64,000 nt of DNA. Source: CG2-30-58-95 sp964618215 (GTDB lineage Bacteria > Chloroflexota > Anaerolineae > Anaerolineales > Villigracilaceae). The DNA lies in contig CAZTZE010000018.1 in the NCBI GenBank assembly GCA_964618215.1, positions 7,947 to 71,946 on the forward strand, given 5' to 3'. A program made the translations under genes and the position numbers. Shown piece by piece: positions 17,326 to 23,983 of this stretch. Under the pieces are notes generated by a model. The model was not told where the DNA came from and did not search any database. It saw only the letters and a list, made by a program, of their open reading frames with translations. Positions within the stretch are counted from its first letter, which is position 1; every line of letters begins with the position of its first letter.

Positions 17326-18276
17326 ATGAGCCCGACAACTATGTCTAAAGAACAATCCACCCGCCAGAGGAGCCAACAGCCCGACCCGCACATTCCGGGC
17401 GTCGCCGGGGCGTTGTTCGGAATTTTCATGCTGGCGGCCATTTTGAGCGCCATCCTCATGTCCGAAAACGGCGTGGTGGATAATATCACCGGCAGCACGA
17501 CCATCGGCCTGACGTTGATAGGCGTCTATATCCTGTTTGCATTGAAGGTAGCCTTGCAGTGGGAAAAGGCCATCATCCTGCGGCTGGGTAAATTCCACAA
17601 ACTGGCCGGTCCCGGCATGTTCTGGCTGATCCCGATCGTTGATTCGGCCAGCAGTTGGATTGACCACCGCGTGATGGTGGCGCCCTTCTCGGCAGAGAAG
17701 ACACTGACCAAAGACACCGTGCCGGTGGATGTGGACGCGGTGCTGTTCTGGGTCGTTTGGGACGCGGAGAAAGCCGCCCTGGAAGTGGCCGATTACCGCG
17801 CTGCCATCGCCTGGGCCGCCCAGACCGCCCTGCGCGAAGTCATTGGGCAAAGCGTCCTGGCCGACATTCTGGTCGGGCGCGCCAAGATGGACGCTGAACT
17901 GCAACGAATTATTGACGAGCGCACCACGCCGTGGGGCATCACCGTGCAGTCGGTCGAAATCCGCGATATTGTCATCCCACAGGAACTGGAGGACGCCATG
18001 TCCCGCCAGGCGCAGGCCGAGCGCGAGCGCCAGGCGCGCGTCATCCTGGGCGAATCCGAGATGCAGATCGCGGCTTCGTTTGCCGAGGCATCCAAGGCTT
18101 ACATTGACAACCCTACCGCCCTGCACCTGCGGGCGATGAACATGCTCTTCGAGGGCCTGAAAGAGAAGGGCGCGCTGATCATCGTGCCATCCAGCGCGGT
18201 GGACACGATGAACCTGGGCGGCATCAGCGGCATGGTCGCGCTGGGGCAGCAGAATCTGCCGAAAGAGAAGAAGTAA
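17326..18276 (+). CDS. Slipin/stomatin-like SPFH protein
   Basis: A 316-residue membrane protein. After a short cytosolic start it has two hydrophobic segments (about residues 20-75), then an SPFH domain with QWEKAIILRLGKFHKLAGPG, VDAVLFWVVWDAEKAALEV and the C-terminal alanine/glutamate-rich coiled coil around QAQAERERQARVILGESE. Slipins scaffold membrane microdomains. I use the ATG at 17326 behind AAGGAGAATGAA, one base after the regulator's stop. Co-occurrence with a YtrA regulator and ABC exporter suggests envelope stress. Confidence 0.9.
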   Translation: MSPTTMSKEQSTRQRSQQPDPHIPGVAGALFGIFMLAAILSAILMSENGVVDNITGSTTIGLTLIGVYILFALKVALQWEKAIILRLGKFHKLAGPGMFWLIPIVDSASSWIDHRVMVAPFSAEKTLTKDTVPVDVDAVLFWVVWDAEKAALEVADYRAAIAWAAQTALREVIGQSVLADILVGRAKMDAELQRIIDERTTPWGITVQSVEIRDIVIPQELEDAMSRQAQAERERQARVILGESEMQIAASFAEASKAYIDNPTALHLRAMNMLFEGLKEKGALIIVPSSAVDTMNLGGISGMVALGQQNLPKEKK

Positions 18277-18483
18277 ATGGAAGAAATCCGTCAATACATC
18301 CCCTTTCTCGTGCCAATCCTCGTCATCCAGCTGGCGCTGATGATCGCCGCGCTGGCCGATTTGCTCCGCCGCCCGCGCACGAAAGGCCCCAAATGGCTCT
18401 GGGCGGTGGTAATCGTTCTCGTCAACTTCATCGGACCGATCGTGTATTTCGTCGCCGGCCGGGAAGAAGAGATTGAAGAATGA
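18277..18483 (+). CDS. PLDc_N domain small membrane protein
   Basis: A 68-residue protein with two membrane segments and the conserved RTKGPKWLWAVVIVLVNFIG, GPIVYFVAGRE pattern of the PLDc_N domain. Such proteins often precede ABC exporters in YtrA-like operons. Its ATG follows the slipin stop immediately, and its end overlaps the ABC gene by four bases. Confidence 0.87.
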   Translation: MEEIRQYIPFLVPILVIQLALMIAALADLLRRPRTKGPKWLWAVVIVLVNFIGPIVYFVAGREEEIEE

Positions 18484-19412
18484 CTGCCATCCAGATCGAA
18501 TCGCTGACGAAAGTCTACGGCGCGGTGCGCGCCCTCGACGGACTGGACCTGACTGTCGAACCAGGCGTGGTCTTCGGCTTCCTCGGCCCGAACGGGGCCG
18601 GTAAGACGACGGCCATCCGCATCCTGACCGGCCTGGCGCGCCCGACCGCGGGCCGGGCCACAGTTGCTGGAATTGACCTCGCTGCCGACGGACGCGCTTT
18701 ATCCCGCACCATTGGTCATCTGCCTGAGGAAGCGGCCTTTTATCCCTGGATGACGCCGTTGGAATTCCTCGATTATCTTGGCCGCTTGTACGGCATTTCC
18801 ACCACCGAGCGCAAGGCGCGTATCCGCGAACTGCTTGAACAGATTGGATTATATGAGGCCCGAAAACGGCGCATCGGCGGATTCTCGCGCGGTATGAGGC
18901 AGCGGCTGGGATTGGGCGCGGCGCTCATTCACCGCCCGTCCGTGCTGTTTCTGGATGAGCCGGTTAGCGCCTTGGATCCTGCCGGGCGCAAGGACGTGCT
19001 AAAACTGATTGACAGCCTGCGCGGCCGTTGTACCGTGTTCATGTCCACGCACATCCTGGCCGACGTGGAGCGTATCTGTGACGTGGTTGGCATCATCAAT
19101 CACGGAAAACTGGTCGTCCAGTCGCCGCGGGAGGCGCTGCTGGCGCAGTACGCCGTGCCGGTGTTCGAGTTGGAGGCCATCGAAAGCGAATCACTGCGCC
19201 GCTGGGCTGATTCACTGCGCCAGGCGGATTGGGTGATAGCCGTCAGTCTGGAGGGTGAGACGGCGCGGGTCACGGTCAGGGATGTGGCCTTTGCCCGCCG
19301 CGAATTGCTGGCTTCGGCAGCGCAGGCCAAACTGGAGTTGACGCGCTACGTGGAGGTCAAGCCGGCGCTGGAGGATGTTTTTCTGCAACTGGTGAAGGAA
19401 GGTGTGTCATGA
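18480..19412 (+). CDS. ABC exporter ATP-binding protein
   Basis: A 310-residue ABC-2-type ATPase: Walker A GPNGAGKTT, signature FSRGMRQRLGLG, Walker B VLFLDEPVSALDP, H-loop STHI, and a C-terminal domain ending EDVFLQLVKEG. Overlaps the upstream PLDc_N gene and the downstream permease by ATGA, so the operon is tightly coupled. The substrate is unknown. Confidence 0.92.
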   Translation: MTAIQIESLTKVYGAVRALDGLDLTVEPGVVFGFLGPNGAGKTTAIRILTGLARPTAGRATVAGIDLAADGRALSRTIGHLPEEAAFYPWMTPLEFLDYLGRLYGISTTERKARIRELLEQIGLYEARKRRIGGFSRGMRQRLGLGAALIHRPSVLFLDEPVSALDPAGRKDVLKLIDSLRGRCTVFMSTHILADVERICDVVGIINHGKLVVQSPREALLAQYAVPVFELEAIESESLRRWADSLRQADWVIAVSLEGETARVTVRDVAFARRELLASAAQAKLELTRYVEVKPALEDVFLQLVKEGVS

Positions 19413-20170
19413 ATTTCGTCATCGTCTTGCGCAAAGAATTGCTCGAACAATGGCGCACCTTTAGATTTTTAATCGTCGCGGCGGTGCTGGTTGCTTTTGG
19501 CTTAAGTTCTCCGCTCTTGGCAAAGTTCACGCCTGAAATCTTGAAAACCATCCCCAACATGCCGCCCGAACTGGCGTCTATCATCCCCGCGCCGACGCTG
19601 ACAGATGCAGTGATGCAATACGTCAAGAATATGAGCCAGTTCGGCATCCTGCTGGCATTGCTGATGACGATGGGCATGGTGGCCCAGGAGAAAGAGCGCG
19701 GCACCGCGGCGTTGATGTTGACGCGTCCGGTTTCACGTGGAACGTTTTTGCTGGCGAAATTCACAGCTCAGGCGCTGACTTTCGCCGTCAGCCTGATGCT
19801 GGCTGCGCTGGGGTGCTGGTACTACACGCTGCTGCTCTTCAAGGCGCTGCCGTGGGGATCGTTCCTGGCGCTCAATGGTTTGATGCTGCTGGTTTTTCTG
19901 GTTTATATCGCGGTTACTTTGTTGTGCAGTACACTGGCGCGGACACAGGGAGCCGCTGCCGGACTATCCTTTGCCGCGCTCATCCTGATTGGCGGCATTG
20001 GCTCGCTACCCCGCATCAGCGACTATTCCCCTGGCAGGTTGTTCGGCTGGGGCGCAGCCATCACCTTGGGCAGCGGAGAAGCCGCCTGGCCGGCGCTCGG
20101 GGTCAGCGCGGGATTGATTTTCACGGCGCTGCTGGCCGCCGGGTTGGTTTTTCGTAAACAGGAAATGTAA
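19409..20170 (+). CDS. ABC-2 type exporter permease
   Basis: A 253-residue permease with six membrane segments, the ABC-2 motif EKERGTAALMLTRPVSRGTF around residue 95 and a C-terminal RKQEM tail. It pairs with the ATPase just upstream. A near-consensus parS sequence (GTTTCACGTGGAAC, 19730-19743) lies inside the coding frame, and two perfect ones follow the gene. Confidence 0.9.
   Translation: MNFVIVLRKELLEQWRTFRFLIVAAVLVAFGLSSPLLAKFTPEILKTIPNMPPELASIIPAPTLTDAVMQYVKNMSQFGILLALLMTMGMVAQEKERGTAALMLTRPVSRGTFLLAKFTAQALTFAVSLMLAALGCWYYTLLLFKALPWGSFLALNGLMLLVFLVYIAVTLLCSTLARTQGAAAGLSFAALILIGGIGSLPRISDYSPGRLFGWGAAITLGSGEAAWPALGVSAGLIFTALLAAGLVFRKQEM
19730..19743. promoter_or_regulatory. parS-like site, one mismatch, inside permease gene
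   Basis: GTTTCACGTGGAAC differs from the ParB-binding palindrome GTTTCACGTGAAAC by one base. Weaker than the two downstream sites, but within 550 bases of them. Confidence 0.5.
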
Positions 20171-20186
20171 CGTTTCACGTGAAACG
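20171..20186. promoter_or_regulatory. parS centromere-like site 1
   Basis: CGTTTCACGTGAAACG contains the 14-bp core GTTTCACGTGAAAC of the consensus ParB-binding site, and lies just after the permease stop. Confidence 0.8.
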
Positions 20187-20226
20187 ACTTGCCCTCAAAA
20201 TTGACAATCTCAAAATAATGGTAAAA

Positions 20227-20259
20227 CGCAAAACGTAAGGCGGGACATTACGTTTTACG
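20227..20259. repeat. Hairpin between the two parS sites
   Basis: CGCAAAACGTAA (20227-20238) faces TTACGTTTTACG (20248-20259), 11 of 12 paired. It is centred between the two parS palindromes. It could terminate the upstream operon, though no clear T-run follows. Confidence 0.45.
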
Positions 20260-20262
20260 CCT

Positions 20263-20278
20263 CGTTTCACGTGAAACA
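20263..20278. promoter_or_regulatory. parS centromere-like site 2
   Basis: CGTTTCACGTGAAACA, 15 of 16 to the consensus TGTTTCACGTGAAACA, 92 bases after site 1. Confidence 0.82.
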
Positions 20279-20301
20279 TACAGACTGCGAAGGAGCGTAA
20301 A

Positions 20302-20514
20302 ATGGCAGATACAAATCAATGGGAATACACTGTTTTCAGTCTGGGTAGCATCTGGCGCGGCCCGAAAGAAGATGAACTGGAGGCCACGTTGAACGAATTG
20401 GGCCTGGAAGGCTGGGAAGTGGTCGGTACGTATGTCATCACCGATAAAGTCACGCTGGTTGCCAAGCGCCCGCTGACTGCCTCGACGCGGCGCCACCGTT
20501 CCCAGCCGGGGTGA
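20302..20514 (+). CDS. DUF4177 small protein
   Basis: A 70-residue protein, WEYTVFSLGS then LNELGLEGWEVVGTY, the DUF4177 pattern. The ATG follows AAGGAGCGTAAA. No catalytic motif; function unknown. It stands between two ABC exporter modules, downstream of the parS sites. Confidence 0.82.
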   Translation: MADTNQWEYTVFSLGSIWRGPKEDELEATLNELGLEGWEVVGTYVITDKVTLVAKRPLTASTRRHRSQPG

Positions 20515-20624
20515 TTCAGTGTTTCGGCGGTTAATCAGGCGCGAGGAAGCCTGTGAGCGCCATGCGCATAGGGCGTATATCTGTGCTATACGTCTGCATG
20601 ACGTGGAATGTTGGAGGAAAATCC

Positions 20625-20858
20625 ATGGCTAGAACAATTGAAGCACTATTTGACGGCACCGTGTTCCGCCCTGCTGAGCCAATCGTACTTGAACCAAACA
20701 CTCGCGTGTGGATTGTTATCGAAACCATATCGCCTGCTGTAGAACAAGAGATAGCGTTCTTACGAACAGCACGCTCACTCGACTTAGAAGGACCCACAGA
20801 TTGGTCAGCCAACTTGGAAGAGTACCTGTATGGTGGAGCACTGGCCGGTGAAAAATGA
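20625..20858 (+). CDS. AF2212-like antitoxin family protein (orphan)
   Basis: A 77-residue protein beginning MARTIEALFDGTVFRPAEPI, then LEPNTRVWIVIET, the signature of AF2212/DUF104-like antitoxins that normally precede a PIN-domain toxin. The ATG at 20625 follows GGAGGAAAATCC. No PIN gene follows; instead its last codons overlap the start of an ABC ATPase by ATGA. A toxin may have been lost or replaced, or the protein recruited to the transporter operon. Confidence 0.8.
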   Translation: MARTIEALFDGTVFRPAEPIVLEPNTRVWIVIETISPAVEQEIAFLRTARSLDLEGPTDWSANLEEYLYGGALAGEK

Positions 20859-21594
20859 TCGCAGTTAATAACCTGACCAAACACTTCGGCGCGGTGCGGG
20901 CGGTGAACGGCGTCTCGTTCGCGGCGCGCGACGGCGAGGTGATGGGCTTGCTTGGGCCGAACGGCGCGGGCAAGACCACCATCCTGCGCATGCTCGCTAC
21001 CGTGCTGCGACCCACTTCCGGGACTGCTGCTGTGGACGGGCATGACCTGCGGCACGCGTCGGAAAAAGTGCGCGCTGCCATTGGCGTGCTGCCTGAGAAT
21101 TGGGGCCTCTACGGCCGCCTGACCGCCCGCGAACACTTGCGCTACTTCGGGCGGCTCTGTACGGCATGGACGAAGCCCCGCTGGAACGGCGCGTCACAGA
21201 ACTGATCGCCCTGCTGGAAATGGGCGAATACGCCGACCGCCGCTGCGATCCGTTTTCGAAAGGCATGAAGCAGAAAGTTGCCCTCGGTCGCGCTCTGATC
21301 CACAACCCGCGCACCATGCTGCTCGACGAACCCACCGCCGGGCTGGACGTGATGAGCGTGCGCGGCGTGCGTGACCTGATCCGCCGCTTTCGGGATGAGG
21401 GTCGCTGCGTGCTCTTTTCCACCCACATCCTCGACGAGGCCGAACGCCTGTGCAACCGCATCGCTATTATCCAGCGCGGGCAGATCGCGGCCTGTGGCGC
21501 GCCGGAAGAACTGCGGCGGCAGACCGGCCAGGCCACGCTGGAGGAGGCCTTTGTCCAACTGGTGGGCGTTGACGCCGAGGAGATGAAGCCATGA
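20855..21594 (+). pseudogene. ABC exporter ATP-binding protein, frameshifted
   Basis: The first frame (20855-21205) encodes Walker A GPNGAGKTT and the Q-loop region up to LRYFGRL; the second, in the -1 frame, carries LYGMDEAPLERRV, signature FSKGMKQKVALG, Walker B TMLLDEPTAGLD and H-loop STHI to 21594. Together they make a normal ATPase of about 245 residues. The switch falls near 21150-21165 (GGGCGGCTCTGTACGG), consistent with one missing base; there is no slippery heptamer. Both halves keep strong coding character, so a recent mutation or an assembly error is more likely than old decay. Its permease follows directly. Confidence 0.85.
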
Positions 21595-22784
21595 AAACGG
21601 TGTTAATCGTCTGGCTCAAAGAAATGCTGGATACCCTGCGCGACCGCCGTACACTCTGGGCGATGATACTCGGCCCGGCGCTGATCATGCCGCTCTTTAT
21701 CATCCTGCCGCAGAAACTGATGACTGATCAGTTCAAAAAGCAGGAGAGCGCGGTGATCACAGTGGCGGTTTCCGGCGGCGAGCACGCGCCGGGGCTGATG
21801 GCCTTCCTGCGTTCCGATCCGTCTATCGAGGTCATCGAGAGCGAAGATGTCGAACCGCTCCTGCGCGATGAAAAGGCGCTTGTCGGGCTGCGCATTCCTG
21901 AAAACTTCGAAGCAGACCTGGCTCAAGAAAAGCAGCCCAGCCAGATTGTCGTCCTTTCCGACAAGAGCAAGATGACTGCCAGCGTGCATACGGCGCGGGT
22001 GGAGACACTGCTAATGACCTTTGCCCAGGGCGTTGTCGCCCAACGGATGGCGGCGCGCGGCGTGGACGTGACCCTGCTCACGCCGTTCACTACCGGCCAC
22101 GAAAACCTGGCCACGCCGCAGCAGATGGGCGGTGCGTATCTCGCCATGATGCTGCCAATGTTCATAATCCTGTGGGGGTTGGTGGGCGGCATGTACACCG
22201 CCATTGACGTGACCGCCGGCGAAAAGGAGCGACTGACGCTCGAACCGCTGCTGATGACCCCCGCCGGGCGGGTGCAGGTGGTGAGCGGCAAACTGCTGGC
22301 GGTCATCACCACCTCGCTGGCCGCCCTCATCCTGGCGATCACCAGCATGTTGCTCGCTTTCATGATCGCCCCGCCCGAAATGGGGGCAACAGATGGGGCA
22401 GTAACGTATACGGTCTCTATGCAGACGGCGCTTCTCGTGCTGCTGGCCGCTTTTCCCATCGCGCTGATGTTCGGCGCGCTGGAGATCGCGGTGTGCCTCT
22501 TCGCCCGCAGTTTCAAAGAGGCGCAGAACTACATCGTGCCGCTGCAATTCGTGGTGCTCATTCCGGCGATGGCCGTGATGTTGATCCCCGATTTCACTCT
22601 CGGCCTGCCGGTCTATGCCATTCCGATCTTCGGCTCCAACCTGATCCTGCGCGATCTCTTTCTCGGCACGGCCGGCTCGCTGGAATTTGGCGTCGTGATG
22701 GCCTCCTCGGCGCTGTACGCGGCAATTGGGCTTGTTTTCGCCGTCTGGCAGTTCCACCGCGAGCAAGTGCTTTTCCGAACATGA
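21591..22784 (+). CDS. ABC exporter permease, NatB-like
   Basis: A 397-residue ABC-2-type permease: an N-terminal membrane segment, a large extracytoplasmic domain (about residues 45-190), then five or six membrane segments with EKERLTLEPLLMTPAGR. This resembles NatB and related sodium or peptide exporters. It overlaps the ATPase gene by ATGA. If the ATPase frameshift is real, this exporter lacks its own motor. Confidence 0.88.
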   Translation: MKTVLIVWLKEMLDTLRDRRTLWAMILGPALIMPLFIILPQKLMTDQFKKQESAVITVAVSGGEHAPGLMAFLRSDPSIEVIESEDVEPLLRDEKALVGLRIPENFEADLAQEKQPSQIVVLSDKSKMTASVHTARVETLLMTFAQGVVAQRMAARGVDVTLLTPFTTGHENLATPQQMGGAYLAMMLPMFIILWGLVGGMYTAIDVTAGEKERLTLEPLLMTPAGRVQVVSGKLLAVITTSLAALILAITSMLLAFMIAPPEMGATDGAVTYTVSMQTALLVLLAAFPIALMFGALEIAVCLFARSFKEAQNYIVPLQFVVLIPAMAVMLIPDFTLGLPVYAIPIFGSNLILRDLFLGTAGSLEFGVVMASSALYAAIGLVFAVWQFHREQVLFRT

Positions 22785-22821
22785 TACGTTCGTGGCGTGT
22801 TACCAAAAATAAGGAGAAACC

Positions 22822-22866
22822 ATGTTAGCCATTACCTATGCCATCAATTTTCTGGGGATGATCTGA
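22822..22866 (+). pseudogene. Truncated reading frame after a strong ribosome binding site
   Basis: AAGGAGAAACC precedes an ATG at 22822, but the frame stops after 14 codons (MLAITYAINFLGMI). The hydrophobic start looks like the beginning of a membrane protein. The truncation point is close to the integron remnant, suggesting that an insertion removed the rest. Confidence 0.45.
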
Positions 22867-22922
22867 TGGTTGGCGAAGTCGAGGTCCCTACGACGGGGTT
22901 TCGACAGGCTACGCCAGTCAAC

Positions 22923-23056
22923 CTACCAGCTCAGTCCAAGGTTGTGGAAGAGAATATACTGGCGCACCCATGAAGCGTAGGTACGCTCCGTGCGCAGGGA
23001 GTAATGTTTGATGCGCAACTGGTCGAGGAGTTTGTGGGTGGTTGATTGGGGTTCAT
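22923..23056 (-). pseudogene. N-terminal remnant of an integron-type tyrosine recombinase (intI)
   Basis: Translated on the minus strand, with one frame correction near 23033, the segment reads KLLDQLRIKHYSLRTERT then YASWVRQYILFHNL, the SAM-like N-terminal domain of integron integrases and close phage-type integrases. It stops at TAG 22923-22925 after about 43 residues; the catalytic domain is missing. The start is at 23056. Orientation is diagnostic: the gene faces away from the cassette and attC on its right, as in an integron. Confidence 0.7.
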
Positions 23057-23180
23057 TTGTTGCTTTTTCCTACAGACGGGTTTATAATAGTCCGTAGATA
23101 AGTTGTTAAAGGGAAGTATTCTATATAATACCACTGATTCAGGCGTTTATATAGAAGTTTTCCGTAGACGCTATGTTAGG
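23057..23180 (+). other. Candidate attI region of decayed integron
   Basis: The stretch between the integrase start and the cassette ends in GTTAGGCTGC (23175-23184). It contains two related blocks, TCCGTAGATAAGTTGTTA and TCCGTAGACGCTATGTTA, about 70 bases apart, which could be attI direct repeats. TATAAT-like hexamers at 23083 and 23124 might belong to a cassette promoter. The call rests mainly on position. Confidence 0.45.
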
Positions 23181-23202
23181 CTGCAATACTAAGGAGGAAC
23201 CA

Positions 23203-23565
23203 ATGAATACGAGCACAAAGCGAGTTCTCTTCTGGACTCCGAGGGTTCTGGGCATTCTTTTCGCGATGTTCATCAGTCTGTTTGCCCTAGACGTCTTTAG
23301 TGGAGGCTATGGCTTCTGGGAAACAATTCTTGCCCTGCTAATCCACCTAGTCCCAACATACATCGTGGTCATCGCGTTAGTCATTGCATGGCGGTGGGAG
23401 TGGGTTGGGGCGATCCTGTTCATCGCTTTGGCAGTGTTCTATGTGGTCTGGGCTTGGGGACGCTTTCCTTTGGTCGTCTACTTATCCATTTCCGGCCCCT
23501 TGGCCTTGGTAGGTGTTCTTTTTCTGTTCAACTGGATATACAGAGCACAGCTGCGAACGCGATAG
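23203..23565 (+). CDS. Integron cassette membrane protein
   Basis: A 120-residue protein with about four membrane segments; starts MNTSTKRVLFWTPRVLGI after AAGGAGGAACCA. No enzymatic motif; similar small membrane proteins of unknown function occur in bacteria. The gene is bracketed by GTTAGGCTGC at 23175 and by an attC whose first ten bases (GCAGCCTAAC, 23568-23577) are the exact complement, the hallmark of a mobile integron gene cassette. Confidence 0.82.
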   Translation: MNTSTKRVLFWTPRVLGILFAMFISLFALDVFSGGYGFWETILALLIHLVPTYIVVIALVIAWRWEWVGAILFIALAVFYVVWAWGRFPLVVYLSISGPLALVGVLFLFNWIYRAQLRTR

Positions 23566-23567
23566 TT

Positions 23568-23640
23568 GCAGCCTAACAACGGGTTGCAGCCGACGTTGCT
23601 CCGCTGCGCTCCGCAACGCGGCTGAACCCAACCGTTAGTG
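23568..23640 (+). other. attC recombination site
   Basis: GCAGCCTAAC at the left end complements GTTAGGCTGC at the start of the cassette. Inside, GGGTTGCAGCCG (23581-23592) faces CGGCTGAACCC, pairing except for one unpaired base: the extrahelical base of folded attC sites. AAC/AAC(C) spacers and GTTAG at 23634-23638 match the unpaired spacer and right core box; a GTTGC/GCAAC stem caps the hairpin. Length about 70 bp is typical. Confidence 0.85.
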
Positions 23641-23888
23641 CGCCAAGCGAAGCTTGACGCTTTCTTGCAAAGTGGAAGTCTCTGCCGAAAAAGGCCTAAC
23701 CAGCCATTCGTACCGAGTGTTGCAGCGATGAAGGAGGAGGCTAAGGTCGGTTAGAGGAGTGACCGCCGCGTAGGGAAAACGTCGGCGTCGGGGAAGGGAT
23801 ACCAGCGACCCCGACGAGCCTGAAGAAGGGACACAAACTACTGGTATCAGCCGGCGAACGACAAAGCTGAAGCGTACACCCTGGCCTG
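23638..23888 (+). ncRNA. Probable 5' remnant (domain I) of a group II intron
   Basis: It begins GTGCGCC directly after the attC bases GTTA, the classic group II intron 5' end. Further landmarks in order (CCTAACC near 23694, then GAGTG, then GCGATGA near 23725) match, from memory, the start of domain I in introns such as Ll.LtrB. Two perfect 8-bp helices interlock: CGTCGGGG (23786-23793) with CCCCGACG (23809-23816), and GATACCAG (23798-23805) with CTGGTATC (23841-23848), a pseudoknot. No reverse transcriptase or domain V follows; the sequence breaks off at a dispersed repeat near 23890. Confidence 0.55.
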
Positions 23889-23891
23889 ACC

Positions 23892-23961
23892 GCCACATCG
23901 TCCCGATGTCCTTGCGGGAGGGCAGGCAGGTTAGGCATTTTATGCCGATTAGGCCTTCGGC
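23892..23961. repeat. Repeat fragments truncating the intron remnant
   Basis: CACATCGTCCCGATGTCCTT is the inner part of the 43004-type repeat, and GCCGATTAGGCCTTCGGC (23944-23961) is a variant of the REP 18-mer. Together they separate the integron remnant from the next gene. Confidence 0.65.
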
Positions 23962-23983
23962 AAGAAGCAGTAGAACACTTGTT

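Noticed and set aside
21100..21205. Programmed -1 frameshift in the ABC ATPase gene
   Set aside because: No slippery heptamer or stimulatory hairpin in the overlap; mutation or assembly error is simpler.
23638..23888. HEARO/omega RNA of an IscB-type element
   Set aside because: A pseudoknotted RNA alone would fit, but there is no iscB or tnpB frame and the 5' GTGCGCC plus domain I landmarks favour a group II intron. Not excluded without an RNA family search.
23638..23930. A second integron cassette after the attC
   Set aside because: No attC beginning with the complement of GTTAGTGCGC is found downstream, and the start fits a group II intron better. GTTAGGC near 23930 stands alone.
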